Assembly (NCBI GenBank): GCA_030267565.1
Contig: BRXU01000011.1
Location: forward strand, 672,501 to 736,500
Direction of reading: 5' to 3'
Length of the DNA stretch: 64,000 bases
DNA from: Pleodorina starrii
Taxonomy: Eukaryota; Chlorophyta; Chlorophyceae; Chlamydomonadales; Volvocaceae
The translations under genes and the position numbers were made by a program. Below are positions 12,601-24,305 of the stretch, one piece after another. Every line of letters starts with the position of its first letter. Within the stretch, counting starts at the first letter, position 1. The notes under the pieces were generated by a model, which saw only the letters and a program-made list of their open reading frames with translations, searched no databases and was not told the origin of the DNA.

Positions 12601-14166
12601 GGGGTGAGGGAGGGGGTGAGGGAGGGGGTGAGGGAGAGGGTGAGGGAGGGAGAGAGAGAGAGAGAGACGACCCACTGAGATTCCCTCGGCCCCACAACCC
12701 CCCCCTCCGCAGTCCGCGCTTACGCCAAGATGATGGGCATCAGGCCGCCCATGTACGGAAAGGTGTCCTGCGGCTCCAGCCACGTGACTGCGCGGGGCCC
12801 GCCGTACACAAAGGCGAAGCCCAGCACACCCCCGACTGCGATGTTCCGGAGGGCGGGGCGGGGCGGGAGGAGGCGCCAAGAGTTGGGCAGTGTGGGCACA
12901 AGAAGGCAGTCCAGGGAGGGAGGGCGGGAGGGAGGCGGTTTTTTTCCAATTTTTCCAACTCAAGAGCCAAACTAAGCCGGCGTTGCGCAAGAACGGGACC
13001 GAGAGTAGGTTCCCGGTTCATCCAAACCTCAAAACCCAATGTGGCCAGGTCCAGACCTCACTGAAATACCTCACTGAAAGACTCAAGGGGGAAATACCTA
13101 CTGGTGGAGTGTGTGGTGGACACGGGCAAGCTGAGGTAGGTCGCCAGCAGCAACCAGGTGCCGGAAGCGACCAGCGCGCACAGCATGCCGTACATGTAGA
13201 TCTCGGGCTCCGTATCGAATACGGAGATGCGCGCGATGCCGCCCGCCACCGTGCGCGTGACCTCGGCGCCCTGCCGCCGGCCGGCAGGAGAACACACACG
13301 CACACGAACACGCACGCACAGGCGCAAGGAGCGACGTGCGGCGAGTATTGTGTGTGTATTTACATGTACGTGTGTGTATGTGGAGATTTCGATCGGCGGA
13401 GAGAGGGGGCAGATATCCGGTCTGTGGCCCGGCCCGGCAGGGGGCCGCCGCCCGCCGCCGTGCGGGCTGCATGCGAGGGCTCGCGGCGGGCTGGGGCATA
13501 GCCCTATAAGGGACTGGACTGGGCTGCAGAAGCGGCGCAGGTGTCTGTTCCTTCAGCGCCTGGCCGCAGAGGTGTATCGATCCGCATGCGGGCTCAGCAT
13601 GGGGTACAGCGGGTAGAGCTCCGACAGCTTACCAGGAGGACCGAGCCGCTAAATTCGCACACCGACGCAATGAGCAGCGCCTGGCGCATCGTGAGCGTCC
13701 TGGCCGCCACACTGCTGCCGAATGCGTTGGCGACATCGTTGGCCCCTAAGTAATGGGCGAGTGCACGACAGAATGTGCCGACATGAGTAAGGGGAACAAG
13801 GGGGCCGTTGGCTTAGAATTTCAGTGTCCTAACAGGAATTGATCACTAGCATATGTAGCTCAATCACCAACACGAGCGATTCACCCTGAAAGCGCACGGG
13901 CAAGGACGAGGGCAAAGGTTCCCCAAAGACGCCGCCCCGGCCGAGACTGTTATCCGATGAGCCGCATTTCTCTTTCGATCAGTTCAGACCCAATCTGTCT
14001 CCAGGTGCCAGGATTGCACATACCGATGCCAAAAGCCTGCGAACAATGTGGGCGTCATTGTTATTCCATAAATAAGCTTAACACGGCCAATATGATGCCT
14101 CACTGTGAAGAAGCCAGCAAGCGAGCCAACCACGACAATCCAGGTGTAGTCAGTCCACACCTCCAT
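6623..14166 (-). CDS. PTB/PiT-family phosphate transporter (probably Na+-coupled) with giant Gln-rich loop
   Basis: Plasma-membrane phosphate symporter of the Pho4/PiT family. Fifteen exons fit phase throughout: 14104-14166, 14024-14036, 13633-13745, 13102-13270, 12724-12835, 12461-12566, 12033-12092, 11447-11586, 9275-11066, 8857-8991, 8551-8652, 8078-8156, 7657-7796, 7124-7335, 6623-6905; 1172 aa. The start MEVWTDYTW precedes the first family signature [16 protein letters not shown]. The inverted second half carries [19 protein letters not shown]. Other family phrases are [37 protein letters not shown] and LPISTTHCQ, with about ten hydrophobic segments. Exon 9275-11066 encodes a 597-residue loop rich in Gln, Pro, Ala and Gly between the two halves. 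Chlamydomonas PTB proteins are also known for long loops. Which PTB paralogue this is cannot be told. Confidence 0.93.
9275..11066 (-). other. Glutamine-rich cytoplasmic-loop exon of the PTB gene
   Basis: A single 1792-bp exon codes for about half the transporter. Many CAG/CTG runs give poly-Gln tracts (for example 9739-9762, 10053-10078, 10189-10216, 10428-10443), mixed with Pro, Ala, Gly and Ser runs. It has no transmembrane segment and no domain I recognise. Uninterrupted triplet runs suggest ongoing slippage. The frame is open from end to end and both borders have good splice sites in phase. Confidence 0.85.
11275..11428 (+). repeat. (CTCTCC)n hexanucleotide microsatellite
   Basis: About 25 uninterrupted copies of a six-base unit lie in the PTB intron between exons 11447-11586 and 9275-11066. 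Because six is a multiple of three, all frames across it stay open and mimic Pro-Ser, Ser-Leu or Arg-Glu proteins. Confidence 0.95.
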
Positions 14167-14971
14167 CGCGCACTGTTTCCTTCCTTAATTATAAAGATAT
14201 GAAGGGGCGTGCATTAGCGTTATTGAACACGCCGCCGCATGCATGCTTGCCCTCGCGGATTGCGGCTAACCAGTCTGGTCAGGCTAGGCAGTCTGGTCAG
14301 GCTAGGTCTGACGAGCAACAGACGACAAGGGTCGCTTATATACTACGGCTCCTTAGCCCCGAAAGTACTTTCGGTGCTCTATTGCGTCAGCAGTTTCCTG
14401 GGGCGATGCTGGCAACGATTCCGTTAACTGTTGTAACGGGCCCGTACATGTGTCGACAGTCGGCGCGACAAGCCGACAGCTTCATCTGTCGACATTAGCT
14501 GCAAAGACCTCGACCTGAATTTATTATGCGTTACAGGCGGTCGTCTGGCTTCCGTTCGTAATCGACGCACCTCGTTTCGAAACCGTAAAATCCAAGAGGG
14601 GTCCGAGAAATGAGACACTGTGACCAATAGGGATCAATGAAGGCGAGAAGGCCATTAATGTTATCGTGACGCCGATTACTTTGGACGCAGTCTTAGTAAT
14701 TATGCCTGACCGCGACCCAGGGGCCCTCATGGGCCGTGGCCCAGGAACAGGGGGCCGCGACCAAACAGCCAACACCAAGCCTCCCGTTTCACTTGGGAAA
14801 CGTCGAAGCCCCGCATAAATTCCTTACTGTTCGTCTGCTGAACCTGCGATCGGGTATTCTTCCTCAGATGCGCGTGTTGTTGGTGTATCCAAGCAGGTGA
14901 AAAACTGTGGGTGTTGTGGGTGCGCTTACAGAGGGCTCCAGACCTTCCGACAAATCGTTCTTAGGTTTGTG
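14167..14971. other. PTB promoter/5' region
   Basis: No gene is supported in these 0.8 kb upstream of the PTB start. A 17-bp direct repeat containing AGTCTGGTCAGGCTAGG occurs twice in tandem at about 14273-14306 and could be regulatory; this is only a guess. The LINE insertion begins just beyond, so the ancestral upstream region continues at 34386. Confidence 0.4.
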
Positions 14972-14984
14972 CTACACACGGCTT
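14972..14984 (+). repeat. LINE target-site duplication, copy 1
   Basis: CTACACACGGCTT, identical to 34373-34385. The two copies bracket everything from the LINE 3' end to its 5' end. Confidence 0.85.
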
Positions 14985-15177
14985 GATGATGATGATGTTA
15001 CAAGCTTCAGTGAGCTCGTACGGTTCAAACGAACCCGAAGGCTCATGAACCGCCTCAGACAAGCAAAAGGAACAAAAAGTAAGGAAAAATCAACCGTGGC
15101 AGAAAGGGCATAAAGACAACATAAGACAGATACGTCACAAAAGCACAACATGACCTGAGAAGGAGTCTCCATCGACT

Positions 15178-18032
15178 CTACACGGCGATGCGCTCGCGCC
15201 GAAAGCAAAACATGTCATAAACAACCTTTGCAAGACCGCGCTGATCGTCTATTTGCATGACGTCGCAAACACTCGCTCCCTCCGGTACACCCAGGTCCCA
15301 AAGCTTCTGCCGCGCTGACACGAGAGCAGAACACTCCAACAGGAAGTGCTTCTCGTCCTCGACGGCACCATTAATGCGACACGCCTTGCACACACGCAAC
15401 TCCCTGGCTCGATTACTCTCGCTATTAACCGCCAGGTCTGATACGCATAACCGGAAACGGAGAAGGGCACGGTGGTGCGCCGGGGGAATGTAACCCTCAA
15501 ACTGCTTCGGCTGCCCCATCCAGTGCTTGTGACGGCACATTTTCACGCCTGGCTTCCTGCCATCCGTAACGAAAGAGCACGGGTCGACGGCCAACCTGTC
15601 ACTGGCCCAATCATCGTTAATGCGCCCCCTAAGAGTGTCCAACAGCGCCTCAACGTCGAGCTTGCACGTAGAGTACCGTCTAACCCTGGCGTCGATGGTA
15701 CCCGCCGTCGCATCCTCCGGCCAGTCATGCCTTAAGATGTTCAGAGCCCGAATGATCTTAGTTCCCCAGCCGTCCCCCTGCAAATCCGATTCCAATGCCA
15801 GCCGGATCTCGTGACGAAAAACACTGTGGTATATGCTGCTAGTGTTCTCAACCATACTGTTCCAAAAACGAAACACAGATTCAGCCCAGTACATCTGCAG
15901 CGGCATCTGCCCTAGTTCCCTAAACAACAATTGAAGGGGCGGGACGGAAGCTCCGACCAGCTGCTTCATAAAGGCGATTTGCAGCTTGACCATGCGATCC
16001 CGAGTAGCGACCTCAAAATAACAGGAACGCGGTGCCTCGTTAGCCGGGAAACCCCTCTCGAGCAACGCTAAAACCAAATCGACACCCCACAACTGCGAAC
16101 CATAAGACAGAACAGAACGGACTTGCGCATTAAAGCATTTCATTCCGACGGATGGTAACAATAGCCCCTGTCGACGCAACTTGCTAAGCAGGGAAAACAT
16201 AGCCCGCTGGCCCGCGACGTAGAGTTCGTCCGTGCACGACGCAAAGGAACTATTAGGGCCAAAATGTAGCCCGAGATAACGTGCGCGCGGCTTCCAGGTG
16301 ATGGGCCGGTCCACCGGCAGCCCGTCCTCCAAAACGCGCATAGTAACCAGGCCGTTGATCGCGTAGAAGTGACTCCTAACCTGATCACTGGGGTGGAAGA
16401 GCAGCAGCTCACACTTCCTCGCATTAACGGTAAGACCAAACACCTCGGACCACTCCCGTAAAGCTCTAAGCAAGCTCATCAAACGTCGCTTTGTCGCCGC
16501 GAAAAGGCTTAAGTCGTCCGCGTACAGGGCTAGAGGCACTCGCCGACCTTCGACGTCTGGGCAGTCTGGGGCCGCCATGGCATCTGGGAGCGCGACGTCA
16601 AGGGCGTCGACGTAGTCGGCATACCCTTCTACGAAGAAACCAAACAGCGTTGGGCTCATCGGGCATCCCTGTTTCACACCTTGCGAAGAAGGGAACGCCG
16701 CTCCCGTCGTGCCGTTAACCTTGACCCGCAGTTCCACCCGCTCATAGCAGCGCTTCAGAGCCGCCAGTGCCGCGCTTGTGACCCCTCTTTCCTCGAGACG
16801 CAACCACAACATGTCCCTATTCACCCGGTCAAAGGCCTTCTCAAAATCGATCTGGCAAACAAAAAGTGCTTGGCTCGAACCGTTGGGGAGTACCCTGCGG
16901 CAACGATCCGTAAGGTGCCGTAGCAGGAACAAGTTGTGGATGGTGCCACGCTTGGGCCGGAAGCCCCCCTGGTAAGGACTGCGCGCGCCGCTACTCTCTC
17001 CCCAAGCCTTCAACCGCCGGTCAAGAAGGTTCGCATATAGCTTAGAGAGGGCCCCGCCAACAGCCAACCCACGATAGTTGCTCGGATCGAGCGCGTCGCC
17101 CTTCTTGTGTAGAGGGGTGACGATCGAAACCTCAAACTGCTTGGGATAATCGCCCGTGGACCGGATATGCTCCAACAGACGCAAAAGGTACGGCGCAAGA
17201 ACGAGCTCTTCCTTATCCTCCACTTTGCGGGTGGCATATTTGTAACACTCCGCCGGAGCCCGCTCAAGGCCTGGCGATTTATGGTTGGCCAATGATTTAA
17301 GGGCCGCGATGACCTCCGCCAGTGAAAACGGGGCATTCAGGGACGCCGCCGCAACAACCCTCTGATTCCGAGCTACGCCTTCGTTACCGGCCCAGTTGCG
17401 TGGCGCTGTGAGGGGACGCCCGTTAAAAAGGTTCAGAATATAGTCCGCCCTCACCGCACTAAACGCATTAACCTCATCATTGTATAACGCGTCGAAATAC
17501 TCGCGCCAACTATTGACATCGCGGATGGGGCAGTCGGGTTTCAAACCCTGATTGAGCCGTCGCCACAGTGCGCGGGGGTCGCCCTTGCACTCCTCCAGAA
17601 AGGACGTGAAATGGGAGACACTATACGCGGCGCGAGCATCCTTCCTAAGCCTCTGGTAGCGAGTACGCAGCGTGGAGAAGACCAGCCGCGCTTGCTCGTC
17701 GGCCAGAAGCCCGTGCGCCCTCATATAGGCTTTGTGCTGCAGCATCGCATTACGGGCGGTGGCGCACTCATCGGTCCACCAAGGAGCATCCCGATCCTCC
17801 CTGACCCGCCGGACCCTACTGAGACGCCCCCCGAAAGCCTTTTCCAACGCTGCCGAACACGCCATCGTGATAACCTCAACAACCGCCGTACTATCCAGCT
17901 CGGCGCCAAGTTTGTTAACAGCGTCGGCGATTCGCCGGACAGAGGGGGCATCATCCGCAGCAAAAAGACTAGCGTACCGGGCTTTGCGCCGCACGTCAAA
18001 GCGCGCTCTGGGACTGGATCTACCCGCTGGGG
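15178..18032 (-). pseudogene. LINE ORF2, reverse transcriptase part (split from its endonuclease)
   Basis: The frame is open for about 950 residues. Visible RT blocks, in order: ANHKSPGLERAPAECYKYA, VSIVTPLHKKGDALDPSNYR, QGGFRPKRGTIHN, the catalytic Asp in CQIDFEKAFDRVN, SQGVKQGCPMSPTLFGFF, and the catalytic YADD box in LALYADDLSLFAA. A Cys/His cluster near the C-terminus (VCKACRI, then EKHFLLECSAL) is the usual zinc-knuckle-like RT-associated domain. The frame stays open upstream into the inserted element to an ATG at 18156, but those ~40 residues come from the element's inverted repeat and not from the LINE. Called a pseudogene because the ORF is physically split. Confidence 0.92.
18025..18032 (+). 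repeat. Target-site duplication of inserted element, copy 1
   Basis: CGCTGGGG, repeated at 32469-32476. Both copies belong to the LINE ORF2 reading frame (Pro-Ala codons), and keeping only one restores continuity. Confidence 0.8.
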
Positions 18033-18835
18033 CAGTAAGGCAGCGGCCCCGGATCGTGGCTCGGGACATGTACCGAACAATGACAGACCCCTCTGGCTCA
18101 GGACATGTACCGAGTCGGTACATGTCCTGAGCCACGATCCGGGGCCGCCCCAGCATAAGCTGTTCTTTAAATTCTAGTTGATTCTTTTATAACTTTGTAA
18201 TGTTGGATCGTTTTGGCGACTCGCCATTGAGGGGCACACCGTGGGACCGTGTCCCATGCTCCGACCCAATATCCCAATGCAAATGGATTGTTTAAAAAAC
18301 ACTTAAATTTTCAATCGGTCTGGCTACCCGCCACGAGGCGGTACGCCGCGGGACCGAGAGCCACGATCCGTGGCCGCCACAGCAAAAGCTGTTATTCCAA
18401 TTCAGGTTGATTGTTTATATATTTATTTATTTTTCGGTCGCTCTGGCTACCCGCCACGAAGTGGGATGCCGCGGGACCGAGAGCCACGATTCATGGCTCG
18501 AGACATGTACCGAGTCGGGACATGTCCTGAGCCACGATCCGGGGCCGCCCCAGCATAAGCTGATATTCAAATTCAGGTGATTATTTCTTTCTTTTTTATT
18601 TTTCGTTGGCTCTGGCTACCCGCCACGAAGTGGGATGCCGCGGGACCGAGAGCCACGATTCCTTTTCAGGTTGATTATTTATTTATATACTTATTTATTA
18701 TTATATCGGTCTGGCTACCCGCCACGAAGCGGTACACGCACTGCGGGAGCGGGAGCCACGATTCATGGCTCGAGACATGTACCGAGTCGGGACATGTCCT
18801 GAGCCACGATCCGGGGCCGCCCCAGCATTAGCTGT
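18033..18835 (+). repeat. Left terminal inverted-repeat block
   Basis: About 0.8 kb of repeated modules. Each has a conserved phrase CTACCCGCCACGA, a GC-rich RGCCACGATC element, an AT-rich spacer and a palindrome around ACATGTACCGA/TCGGTACATGT (about 18060-18140, 18485-18545, 18750-18828). The outer ~125 bp and a ~100-bp arm at about 18190-18290 match the right end in inverse orientation. Confidence 0.8.
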
Positions 18836-19403
18836 TATTCCAATACACTTTTATTATTTAACTACTTCTTTTATGTTCGATCGTTTGTAAATGGGCATAC
18901 TAGTATTGTCGATCGCCGACGGGCTCTACGTAGCTGTTTATAGTTCGTTGTAGCGTTCGTTGTTCGTTGGATGGCTGGCGGCACACTACACTTTGGTTGC
19001 GTACCGGCCATATCCTTTCACTTGTCGTTACACTCGTATAAACGACACCCACCACCGAGTTACACTCGTATAAACGACACCCACCACCGACAACACACCT
19101 CTCAGCTCCCATCAGCTCAGCGGTCACTCGCTGTCACATGGGTCAAAGAATGCAGTACCGACCTCACAATACGACTTGCTCATGGAAGGGTTCCGCAGCA
19201 AAGGCAGCTAAACAATCGCCGCAGAGTTGTTGCGTGACGCCACCGTTGCCTTCACGAGCGGCCACCGGAGTGTGCAGTAGGTGGTACGACGGAATGAAAG
19301 CGTGTGTTCGGAATGAAGTTATCCCAGAGAACGTCTGGAGCGAGGCGCGTGTGGTGGTGTAAGGTGAAGTGCGTGGCGTGCGTATGTGAGTGCAGTGGTT
19401 TTT

Positions 19404-19444
19404 GGGCGGGGCCCCAGCGCGAAGCGCCCAGGGGGCCCCCGCCC
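19404..19444 (+). repeat. GC-rich hairpin repeat (copy in body A)
   Basis: GGGCGGGGCCCC ... GGGGGCCCCCGCCC forms a strong stem around a GCGCGAAGCGC centre, preceded by TTTTT and followed by TGTAGGATTG. A second copy is in body B (about 26019-26059) and a third lies outside the element at about 37819-37859 with the same flanks, so it is a dispersed repeat family. Confidence 0.7.
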
Positions 19445-21539
19445 TGTAGGATTGGCCATGTGGGGCGGAGGTCACAAAGCGGGTGTAGCAGGGGGCTTTG
19501 GGGTTGGGCAGCACGGTTGCGGTCTGAGCACGGTGAGGGCATGCCTCACCATGCCGTGTTGCGCCGGGTGGCAGGGAGGCGTGGCGTGCATACTTCCACT
19601 TGGCGAAAGAAGATGCTGCAGCTGGCGAAGGTCACAAAGCGGGTGTAGCAGGGTTGGGCCAATGTCACACAGAGGGTGCAGCGGGGAGGGCCAGCAAGGG
19701 CGCCACGCTGGCAAAGGCGGCGGCTCGGGTGAGCGCGGTGAAGGCCGTCGCCACAGCAACCCCAAAACTGCATTTTACGGAGAGTCCACGGAGAGCCTTT
19801 ACGGTATGTAAACCGCATATTACTGGAGGAGACGGCAACCCAAAAATACCAAGTGCCCAGTACGATGGTAGTGAAAACCACCGATTACATGACTGAAAGA
19901 ATCTAAAGTTTTCCGGCGGCAAGATCCCTTTCCACGAAGTCCCCTAGCTGGGGATTGGGTTTGGCTAGTTCAGGCCGGCCCGGGCCGGACGGGTAGTTCA
20001 GCCCGATGCAGCCCAGTCCATACACAGGGCAACAGCAGGCCGGACTGGGCCAGACGGGTAGAGATAGAGATAGGTGAGGGCTGACAGGCCTGCACAGGCC
20101 GCACTTACGCGCCCCATGGTCGCTCGCCTAAGCGCTTTTTCCCTGGGTTTGCTCCTTCCTGTCTGGGCTGGCTCGTGCTGTCTGGGCTGGTTGGTCTTTC
20201 CTCTGTCCTGGTGTGTTCGCTGCAGTGCACGGCCAGCTGGCCAGCTGGCTCTCCCGTTTTGGGTCTGAAGCCCGCTGTAACCGCTATTATTACTTCCTTG
20301 GGAGGCTGGGTCTTGCTCCTGGCCACTAGCTCCCCCCAGCCGGCCCCCGCCAGCACAGCTACTCCCGGCCGCTAGCTCCAAGTCCACTCCAAGGCCGCTA
20401 GCTCCATGTCCGTGCACTCCGTGCTGAACTGCGTTGCTTAAGGGCATTGGGGGGATTACATGAGGGACGGAAAACGCATAGCTACACAGCTGTTAACGGC
20501 CATTGGCGCCAGTTATTGAGACTGTATTAAACATTTGCTTCTGAAATCGGTCCCTTGACAAAATTCCGGCGTGGAAGAGACTGCCCACAAGGTTGATCCA
20601 GCCCTGGGTTGATCGGTACTCGGCGAACAGCTGGACCTCGTCGATGAGTCTGATACTTTCCGTAGCTTGTGTCACATGATTACCTGATACCTGAGGCAAC
20701 TCTGCGAGCAGACCTTGAACTTATTGAAGCATCGCCTTGCTTTGACTTTTGTTATCGACAGTCAAGGACAAGTGTATACTGTAGGCAAAGGCGAAAGTAC
20801 TTAGCTATTTCCAGTGTCAATTAATTGTACTCCAATTATATTGAAGGTAGAAGGAAGGCGTATTTGGCAGCAACGCGTATAGTGGGACGGTAGTTGGTTT
20901 CCGTACTGTCATTGGGCTCCTATCCTGAGCCAGTATAGAAACCTAATGCACTTGAAAGGACATCTTTACAGCGCAAATGGTTACTATGACGTTGTTGTGG
21001 TGCGCATGGCCTTCCTGTGGCGTTTTGTTCGTGCATGCATCCCGACGCAAATGACGGCAGTCGTCCTTTGTGGTGATGTTTCACCATTGATGGTCCCGAA
21101 TTTCGATAAGCACATTGGCACATTATTGCCAAGATCTGCGACAGCAAAGCTGTCAGCCAAACCCCAAACACCCCAAGGCCCCCACGCACCCTGTCTTTCC
21201 TCCCTGTAACCTGGGCTGGGAATAGGGGCTGAGGCTTCAGGGCCGATGCTTCGCATCTGGGGCTAAACAGTTAGGAAATGAGGCTGGAGCTTCTCCTTGG
21301 ACACTTGGCCTGAAGCTGGGGGGCTACGCCTTGGCGGCTGGGGGTGGAGACTAGGAGAGGCTAGGAGCTCGGTCTGGGGCTCGCGGTGGAGTGACATCTG
21401 GGACCTCAGGCTCTGAGCTTATGGGGCTAAGGCTTGGGTTGGGGCTCAGGGGATTGAGCACTGGCGCTAAGGGGCTGCGGATTGGTGCAAGAGATCGGAG
21501 CTGGGGATAGGTGAGAGGAGATAGGGTCCGGAGATCGGT

Positions 21540-23290
21540 GGCAGCCTCGGGGCTGGAGATGGGCGGAAGGGGCTCGGGGTTGGAAATGTGCGGAAGGTGC
21601 ATGGGGCTGGAGATGTGTGGAAGGTGCATCGGGCCTGAGATGGGTGGCAGGGTCTCGGAGCCGGAGATCGGTGGCACGGGCTCGGGGTTAGAGATGGGAG
21701 CGGAAGAGGCTCGGGGCCGGCGCTCAGTGCAAGGCGCTCGGTGCCGCACATGGGTGGCAGGGGCTCGGGGCCTGAGATGGGTGGCAGGGTCTCGGAGCCG
21801 GAGATCGGTGGCACGGGCTCGGGGTGAGAGATGGGAGCGGAAGAGGCTCGGGGCCGGTGATTAGTGCAAGGCGCTCGGTGCCGCACATGGGTGGCAGGGG
21901 CTCGGGCCTGAGATGGGTGGCAGGGTATCGAAGCCGGAGATCGGTGGCACGGGCTCGGGGTGAGAAATGGGAGCAGAACAGGCTTGGGGCCGGCGGTAAG
22001 TGCAAGGCGCTCGGTGCCGCACATGGGTGGCAGGGGCTCGGGCCTGAGATGGGTGGCAGGGTCTCGGAGCCGGAGATCGGTGGCACGGGCTCGGGGTGAG
22101 AGATGGGAGCGGAACAGGCTCGGGGCCGGCGGTTAGTGCAAGGCGCTCGGTGCCGCACATGGGTGGCAGGGGCTCGGGGCCTGAGATGGGTGGCAGGGTC
22201 TCGGAGCCGGAGATCGGTGGCACGGGCTCGGGGTGAGAGATGGGAGCGGAAGAGGCTCGGGGCCGGCGCTTAGTGCAAGGCGCTCGGTGCCGCACATGGG
22301 TGGAAGGTGCATCGGGGCCTGAGATGGGTGGCAGGGTCTCGGAGCCGGAGATCGGTGGCACGGGCTCGGGGTGAGAGATGGGAGCGGAAGAGGCTCGGGG
22401 CCGGCGCTTAGTGCAAGGCGCTCGGTGCCGCACATGGATGGCAGGGGCTCGGGGCCGGAGATGGGTGGCAGGGGCTCGTGGCTGGGGATGGGCGGAAGGT
22501 GCATGGGGTTGGAGATGGGAGCGGAAGAGGCTCGGGGCCGGCGCTTAGTGCAAGGCGCTCAGTGCCGCACATGGGTGGCAGGGGCTCGGGCCTGAGATGG
22601 GTGGCAGGGTCTCGGAGCCGGAGATCGGTGGCACGGGCTCGGGGTGAGAAATGGGAGCGGAACAGGCTCGGGGCCGGCGGTAAGTGCAAGGCGCTCGGTG
22701 CCGCACATGGGTGGCAGGGGCTCGGGCCTGAGATAGGTGGCAGGGTCTCGGAGCCGGAGATCGGTGGCACGGGCTCGGGGTGAGAGATGGGAGCGGAACA
22801 GGCTCGGGGCCGGCGCTTAGTGCAAGGCGCTCGGTGCCGCACATGGGTGGCAGGGGCTCGGGGCCTGAGATGGGTGGCAGGGTCTCGGAGCCGGAGATCG
22901 GTGGCACGGGCTCGGGGTGAGAGATGGGAGCGGAAGAGGCTCGGGGCCGGCGCTTAGTGCAAGGCGCTCGGTGCCGCACATGGGTGGAAGGTGCATCGGG
23001 GCCTGAGATGGGTGGCAGGGTCTCGGAGCCGGAGATCGGTGGCACGGGCTCGGGGTGAGAGATGGGAGCGGAACAGGCTCGGGGCCGGCGGTTAGTGCAA
23101 GGCGCTCGGTGCCGCACATGGGTGGCAGGGGCTCGGGGCCTGAGATGGGTGGCAGGGTCTCGGAGCCGGAGATCGGTGGCACGGGCTCGGGGTGAGAGAT
23201 GGGAGCGGAAGAGGCTCGGGGCCGGCGGTTAGTGCAAGGCGCTCGGTGCCGCACATGGGTGGAAGGTGCATCGGGCCTGAGATGGGTATT
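21540..23290 (+). repeat. 137-bp satellite array, copy A
   Basis: About 12 units of roughly 137 bp; the landmark GTGCCGCACATGG recurs at 21741, 21878, 22014 and so on to about 23248. Each unit is itself about five diverged ~27-bp subunits that begin CTCGG and contain a GAGATGGGTGGCAGGG-like core. As 137 is not a multiple of three the frame rotates each unit, and the minus strand stays open in overlapping frames, giving Pro/Ser/His-rich pseudo-proteins. Degenerate units precede the array from about 21200. Confidence 0.95.
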
Positions 23291-23454
23291 AGGATGCGAG
23301 AGTTACAATGAGGGACCACTAGGGTCCTGCGCTGCGTCAACTCAGAACCTCACGGGCCTGCCGACTGCAGACCAGCACCCTCCCTCGTGTCCGCTCATCA
23401 TTGAGGGAGGGTTGGTCCCATGGGACCCACCGGCGGTTAGTGCTAGGGCACTGC

Positions 23455-24142
23455 CTAATGTGGCAGCCTGGCACGGATGTGGTCGTTCGCGTCCGTGTGG
23501 AGGAAAGGGTGGGTGCTTGGGACATCATCCCAGTTCGCGCGGGCGTCTCTAACCAGCGCAAAACAGCGTAGGCGCTCCCAAAAAGCTGCTTCGATACTTA
23601 TCCCTACTCGATCGCAAAAACCTTGATCGGGCGCGGCTGCCCGGGACTTGTAAAGCAACTGCCGCCCTCGTTCCAGCGCTACCATTGCCGCCAGCACAAC
23701 AATATCCCAAACCTTGCCTACGATGCCTACCGGTGGCTCAGCCAGCCATAATTCACATCGGGGGATGTGGCCGCCGGTCGCACCCTCTAGTTTCGACCTC
23801 AAATGTTGCGCTACTCTGCAGTCCCAAAAGTGACGCATGCGGTATGGTATCCCTGCACGGGCACCTCGCCACATTTGGGCCTCCCAATTGCGCACGGTGC
23901 ATGGGGAAGCCCGCAAAGCCGTCCATCGCCAAACGCCAATACGGTTCTTTATTCTCGTTCTCCCACTTCACCTTCCAAAGGCGGACAAAAGTGGGCTCCC
24001 ACTTGGCTACTCTCTGCTCCGTGGGTTCTGGCGTGCCCATCGCCTCACCCACGAAAGCCTGGTGCTTTGCACGTAACTCCGCCCTTGCCCCATCCATCTG
24101 CAGCCAGGTCGCCACTCGCGTGGAGAGTTGGGCGAGTGGCAA
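23455..24142 (-). pseudogene. LINE relic (RT-associated zinc-binding region), copy A
   Basis: Two overlapping minus-strand frames (23753-24142, then 23455-23916) join by a frameshift near 23830-23900. The first reads like the end of a LINE ORF2 (VRLWKVKWENENKEPYWRLA, then PMHRAQLGGPNVARCPC). The second continues with RMRHFWDCRVAQHL and VWDIVVLAAMVALERGRQLL, the usual zf-RVT phrase order (C-x-C ... HFWDC-x-VA). It differs from the LINE that surrounds the element. Satellite units flank it on both sides, so it lies inside the array. Confidence 0.65.
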
Positions 24143-24171
24143 TGCTGTCTCTCCAACTCTCCATCCTAACA

Positions 24172-24305
24172 GGCTCGGGGCCGGTGATTAGTGCAAGGCG
24201 CTCGGTGCCGCACATGGGTGGCAGGGGCTCGGGCCTGAGATGGGTGGTAGGGGCTCGTGGCTGGGGATGGGCGGAAGGTGCATGGGGTTGGAGATGGGCG
24301 GCAAT
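24172..24305 (+). repeat. Single satellite unit beyond the LINE relic, copy A
   Basis: The 137-bp satellite resumes abruptly at CAGGCTCGGGGCC and ends at about 24305, showing that the relic interrupts the array. The same arrangement is at about 31196-31329 in copy B. Confidence 0.8.

Noticed and set aside
18033..18156. ATG at 18156 as the true start of the LINE reverse transcriptase ORF
   Set aside because: The first ~40 codons are the element's inverted repeat; the real ORF2 upstream part is at 32469-33409.
21540..23290. Possible CRISPR-like array
   Set aside because: The whole unit is repeated with no unique spacers, and the genome is eukaryotic; it is a satellite.
21351..23340. Pro/Ser/His-rich open frames of up to 190 codons on the minus strand (and matching frames at 27966-30364)
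   Set aside because: They follow the 137-bp satellite period, occur in overlapping frames and have no start context or splice support.
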